8,630 bases of DNA from NCBI GenBank assembly GCA_036796435.1, contig DAIRCY010000105.1, forward strand, positions 1 through 8,630, given 5' to 3'. Below the pieces are notes generated by a model. That model was not told the DNA's origin, made no database searches, and saw only the letters and a list, made by a program, of their open reading frames with translations. The DNA comes from JAJYVT01 sp036796435 (GTDB lineage: Bacteria > Actinomycetota > Acidimicrobiia > Acidimicrobiales > RAAP-2). Made by a program: the position numbers and the translations under genes. Shown one piece after another: positions 5,953 through 8,630 of this stretch; within the stretch, counting starts at the first letter, position 1, and every line of letters starts with the position of its first letter.

Positions 5953-8630
5953 ATGTACCTCAAGGACGACCGGCTCGTCGTGAGCCCGAGCGACCTCGTC
6001 GCCCACCTCCTCTGCCCGCACGTGACCGAGCTCTCCCTGGAGGTCGCCAGGGGCACGCGCCCGCGGCCGGCCGTGGACGACCCGGAGCTCAGCGTCGTCC
6101 AGGCGCGTGGAATGGCGCACGAACGCGCCTACCTCGCGGCACTCGCGGACGAGGGGGCGACGGTGGTCGAGATCGACGCCCCGGGCTTCGAGGAGGAGGT
6201 GCGCCAGACCCTGGAGGCGCTCGCCGAAGGGCCCGACGTGATCTACCAGGCCGCCTTCTTCGACGAGGACGCGGACGCGGCCGCGTGGCGTGGACACGCA
6301 GACTTCCTGCGTCGCACCGAGGTGCCGAGCGCGCTCGGCGACTACGCCTACGAGCCGCACGACACGAAGCTCGCCCGTCACGTGAAGCCCGGTGCGGTGA
6401 TCCAGCTCTGCGCCTACGCCGCCCAGCTCGCGCGGCTCCAGGGCAGAGAACCCGAACGCGTCCACGTCGTCCTCGGCGGCTCGCACGTCGCCATGCTGCG
6501 CCTGGCGGACTTCGCGGCCTATTACCGCCAGGCGAAACGCAGCTTCGAGGCGGCGGTCGCGGGAGTCGAGTCGTATCCGTTGCCGAACAGCCACTGCCCG
6601 GTCTGCCCCTACCACGACGACTGCGAGGAGCGCTGGCGGCTGGACGACCACCTCGTGCGCGTTGCCGGGCTCACCGTCGAGCAGGCGCGACGGCTACAGG
6701 CGGCCGGCATCCCGACGGCCGGTGCGCTCGCCGACTTCGATGGTGAAAGGGTCGGGCGCATGGCGCCGTCCACGCTCGAGAAGCTGCGCCGGCAGGCTCG
6801 CCTCCAGCGCACGACGGATCCCGGCGGCCGCCCGGCCTACGAGCTGCTCGCGACTGTCGACGACGGCCTCGGACTCGGCGCCCTTCCGGCGCCGTCTCCC
6901 GGCGACCTCTTCTTCGACATCGAGGGCGACCCGTTCGTCGGGACAGCCGGGATCGAGTACCTCCTGGGCGTCGGCTGCGTCGGGTCCGACGGCTCGTTCT
7001 CCTACCGGGCCTTCTGGGGGCACGACGCCGCCGAGGAGAAGCGCTCGTTCGAGGAGTTCATCGACTTCGTCATGGCGAGCCGTCGGGAGCACCCCGATCT
7101 GCACGTCTTCCACTTCGCGCCCTACGAGACGACGGCGGTCGGCCGGTTGATGGGCCGCTACGGCACGCGCGAGCACGAGGTGGACGAGCTCCTGCGCGCA
7201 GGAGTCTTCGTCGACCTGCACCGGGTCGTGCGCCAAGCGGTCCAGGTGGGCACGCCGTCGTACTCGCTCAAACAGCTCGAGGTGCTGTATCTCGACGGCC
7301 GGCGCACCGGTGCCATCGTCGACGCGGGGTCCTCCATCGTCGAGTACGAGCGGTGGCTCGAGGATCCGGACCCAGCGATCCTGCGAGCGATCGAGGACTA
7401 CAACCGCACCGACTGCGACTCCACGCGTCTTCTTCGAGAGTGGCTCGAGGCGCGGCCCGGGGGGGGAGGCCGCCCAAATGCCGCCCCCCCCCCCCNNNNN
7501 NNNNNAGGCGCGCCGGGACGAGTACGCCGAACGATTCGGCACCGACCCGCCCCGGCCCGCCGTCCGCGACGGACGGCCACCCGAAGGAGTCGAGAAGGAG
7601 TCCTCGGAGATCTCGGCCCTCGTGGACGCGCTCGCCCTCTTGGGCGGCGACGACAGGACAACGGCCGCGTGCGAGCTGCTCGCGCACCTTCTCGAATGGC
7701 ACCGGCGCGAGGCGAAGCCCGAGTGGTGGAAGTACTACCGGCGGATCAACGACTTCGACGAGACCGACCTCTTCGAGGACACCGAGTGCATCGCGGGCCT
7801 CGAGTACCTCGGGACCGGTGAGCGTGTCCGCCGCTCGATCGTCCACCGGTACCGCTTCGACCCCCAAGAGCACAAGCTCAGCGTGGGAGAGACGCCCGTC
7901 GACCCCGCCCGAGCGCGGGCGCGGACCGAGGGGCAGGCGGGGCCTGGCACGATCCACTTCCTCGACACCGGCGAGCTCGGCCTCCTGCGGGGAGAACACT
8001 CGACCGCCGCGCACCCCCGTGCCCTCATCCCCCCAGGGCCGCTTGACACGACAGAGCAGCGAGCGGCGCTGCGGCGTCTCGCGCAGAGCGTCGTCGATCA
8101 CGGCGTCGACGGCCCGGGCCCCTACCGGGCGGCGCGTGATCTCCTGCTTCGGCTCCCGCCGCGCTCGGTGGTCCGGCTGGAAGGAAGCCGCGACGCCGGT
8201 CCTGGAGGCGCGGCAGGCAAAGCAGTGCGGATCGCTGCGGGACTTGCGGGTGGGTGCTTGGGGATCCAGGGGCCGCCGGGCTCGGGGAAGACGGACACGG
8301 CGGCGCGGATCGCGGTCAAGCTCATTGGCGGGGGCAAGCGCGTGGGGATCACCGCCAACAGCCACGCCACGATCACGCACCTGCTCGAGTGCATTCTCGA
8401 GCATGCGGCGAAGGCCGGCGTTCATGTGCGCTGCAGCCAGCGGGGCGACCGCGACCAGGTGCTCTCCCATCCCGCAGTCACCGCCCGTGACTCCCCCGCA
8501 AAGGTCGAGCAGGACCTCGCCGACGGGTGCAACCTCGTCGCGGGGACGTCCTGGCTTTTCGCCCGCGCCTCTTTCGACCAGACGCTCGACTGCCTGATCG
8601 TCGACGAGGCGGGGCAGTGCTCGCTCGCCA
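5953..8630 (+). CDS. TM0106-family RecB-like nuclease / SF1 helicase (partial, split by assembly gap)
   Basis: A large cytoplasmic DNA- or RNA-processing enzyme. Residues 1-235 are a RecB/Cas4-like nuclease: GHADFL (Asp 117), HDTKLA (Asp 137, Lys 139) and QLCAY (Gln 151, Tyr 155). Cys 21, 215, 218 and 224 probably bind a 4Fe-4S cluster, as in AddB and Cas4. Residues about 236-262 resemble a helix-hairpin-helix. Residues 318-498 are an RNase H-like DEDD exonuclease domain (RNase_H_2 type): FFDIEGD at 320-326, HFAPYE at 387-392, YNRTDCDSTRLL at 483-494. At 7454 the frame hits junk and the N run. Collapsing the repeated AGGCGCG (7448-7454 and 7506-7512) restores one frame, open to the window edge. 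It then carries Walker A GPPGSGKT (8270-8293, about residue 754) and Walker B DEAGQ (8603-8617, about 865), typical of UPF1/DNA2-type superfamily 1 helicases. The remaining helicase motifs lie beyond the window. The family (TIGR03491) has no proven role; repair or defence is inference. Confidence 0.87.
7455..7505. other. assembly gap 3: low-complexity contig end plus ten N
   Basis: After WLEAR the left contig runs into G8 (7459-7466) and C12 (7484-7495), then ten N (7496-7505). The 41 bases do not fit any domain and look like error-prone read ends. AGGCGCG occurs both at 7448-7454 and at 7506-7512. Joining there gives WLEARRDEYAERFG in one frame. Confidence 0.8.

Noticed and set aside
5296..6651. 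Long minus-strand open frame opposite 5410-5898 and the nuclease gene
   Set aside because: It runs antisense to the recognised RecB-like domain and across an intergenic region with no motif of its own; a codon-bias shadow.

Overview
The window is a GC-rich piece of bacterial DNA, most likely from an actinobacterium (Actinomycetota). The pointers are strong G/C third-position bias, GTG starts, a DUF1707-type protein, and a class I methyltransferase and a TM0106-type nuclease-helicase that resemble actinobacterial proteins. Three runs of exactly ten N (4370-4379, 5098-5107, 7496-7505) show that this is a scaffold joined from contigs, probably metagenomic. The species cannot be named from the sequence.

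Layout: the tail of a possible upstream gene (1-87) is followed by a SAM-dependent methyltransferase (120-905), an unrecognised 155-residue protein (1027-1494) and a small membrane-anchored DUF1707-like protein (1599-2081), all on the plus strand. A MarR-family regulator (2494-2006, minus strand) converges on the DUF1707-like gene, overlapping it by 76 bases, and diverges from a ClC chloride channel/transporter gene (2584-4664). The 89-base divergent region carries two overlapping perfect inverted repeats that look like the MarR operator. A DUF3565-DUF1971 fusion gene (4666-5270) starts one base after the ClC stop, so the two are probably co-transcribed. An unrecognised 162-residue protein (5410-5898) follows. 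Then comes a large TM0106-family gene (5953 to beyond 8630) that combines a RecB/Cas4-like nuclease with Fe-S cysteines, a helix-hairpin-helix segment, a DEDD-type RNase H-like exonuclease domain and a superfamily 1 helicase.

The main structural result is that each N run lies inside one real gene and not between genes. At each gap the two contig ends share a short repeated sequence (6, 25 and 7 bases), and junk or duplicated sequence lies between the copies. Collapsing the repeats joins the pieces into one reading frame at gaps 2 and 3. At gap 1 one extra base, most likely in a run of six G at 4318-4323, must also be removed. Read this way, the broken frames become a ClC protein with two CBS domains (about 686 residues), a complete DUF3565-DUF1971 protein (162 residues) and a continuous nuclease-helicase (873 residues within the window).

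The genes do not form one obvious pathway. The best-supported functional unit is MarR - ClC-CBS - DUF3565/DUF1971: a regulator next to an anion transporter and a small cupin-like protein related to E. coli YeaR. The most interesting single protein is the double-nuclease helicase at the right end, whose biological role is not established. No RNA genes, CRISPR arrays or insertion sequences were seen, and no stretch longer than 300 bases lacks a gene.
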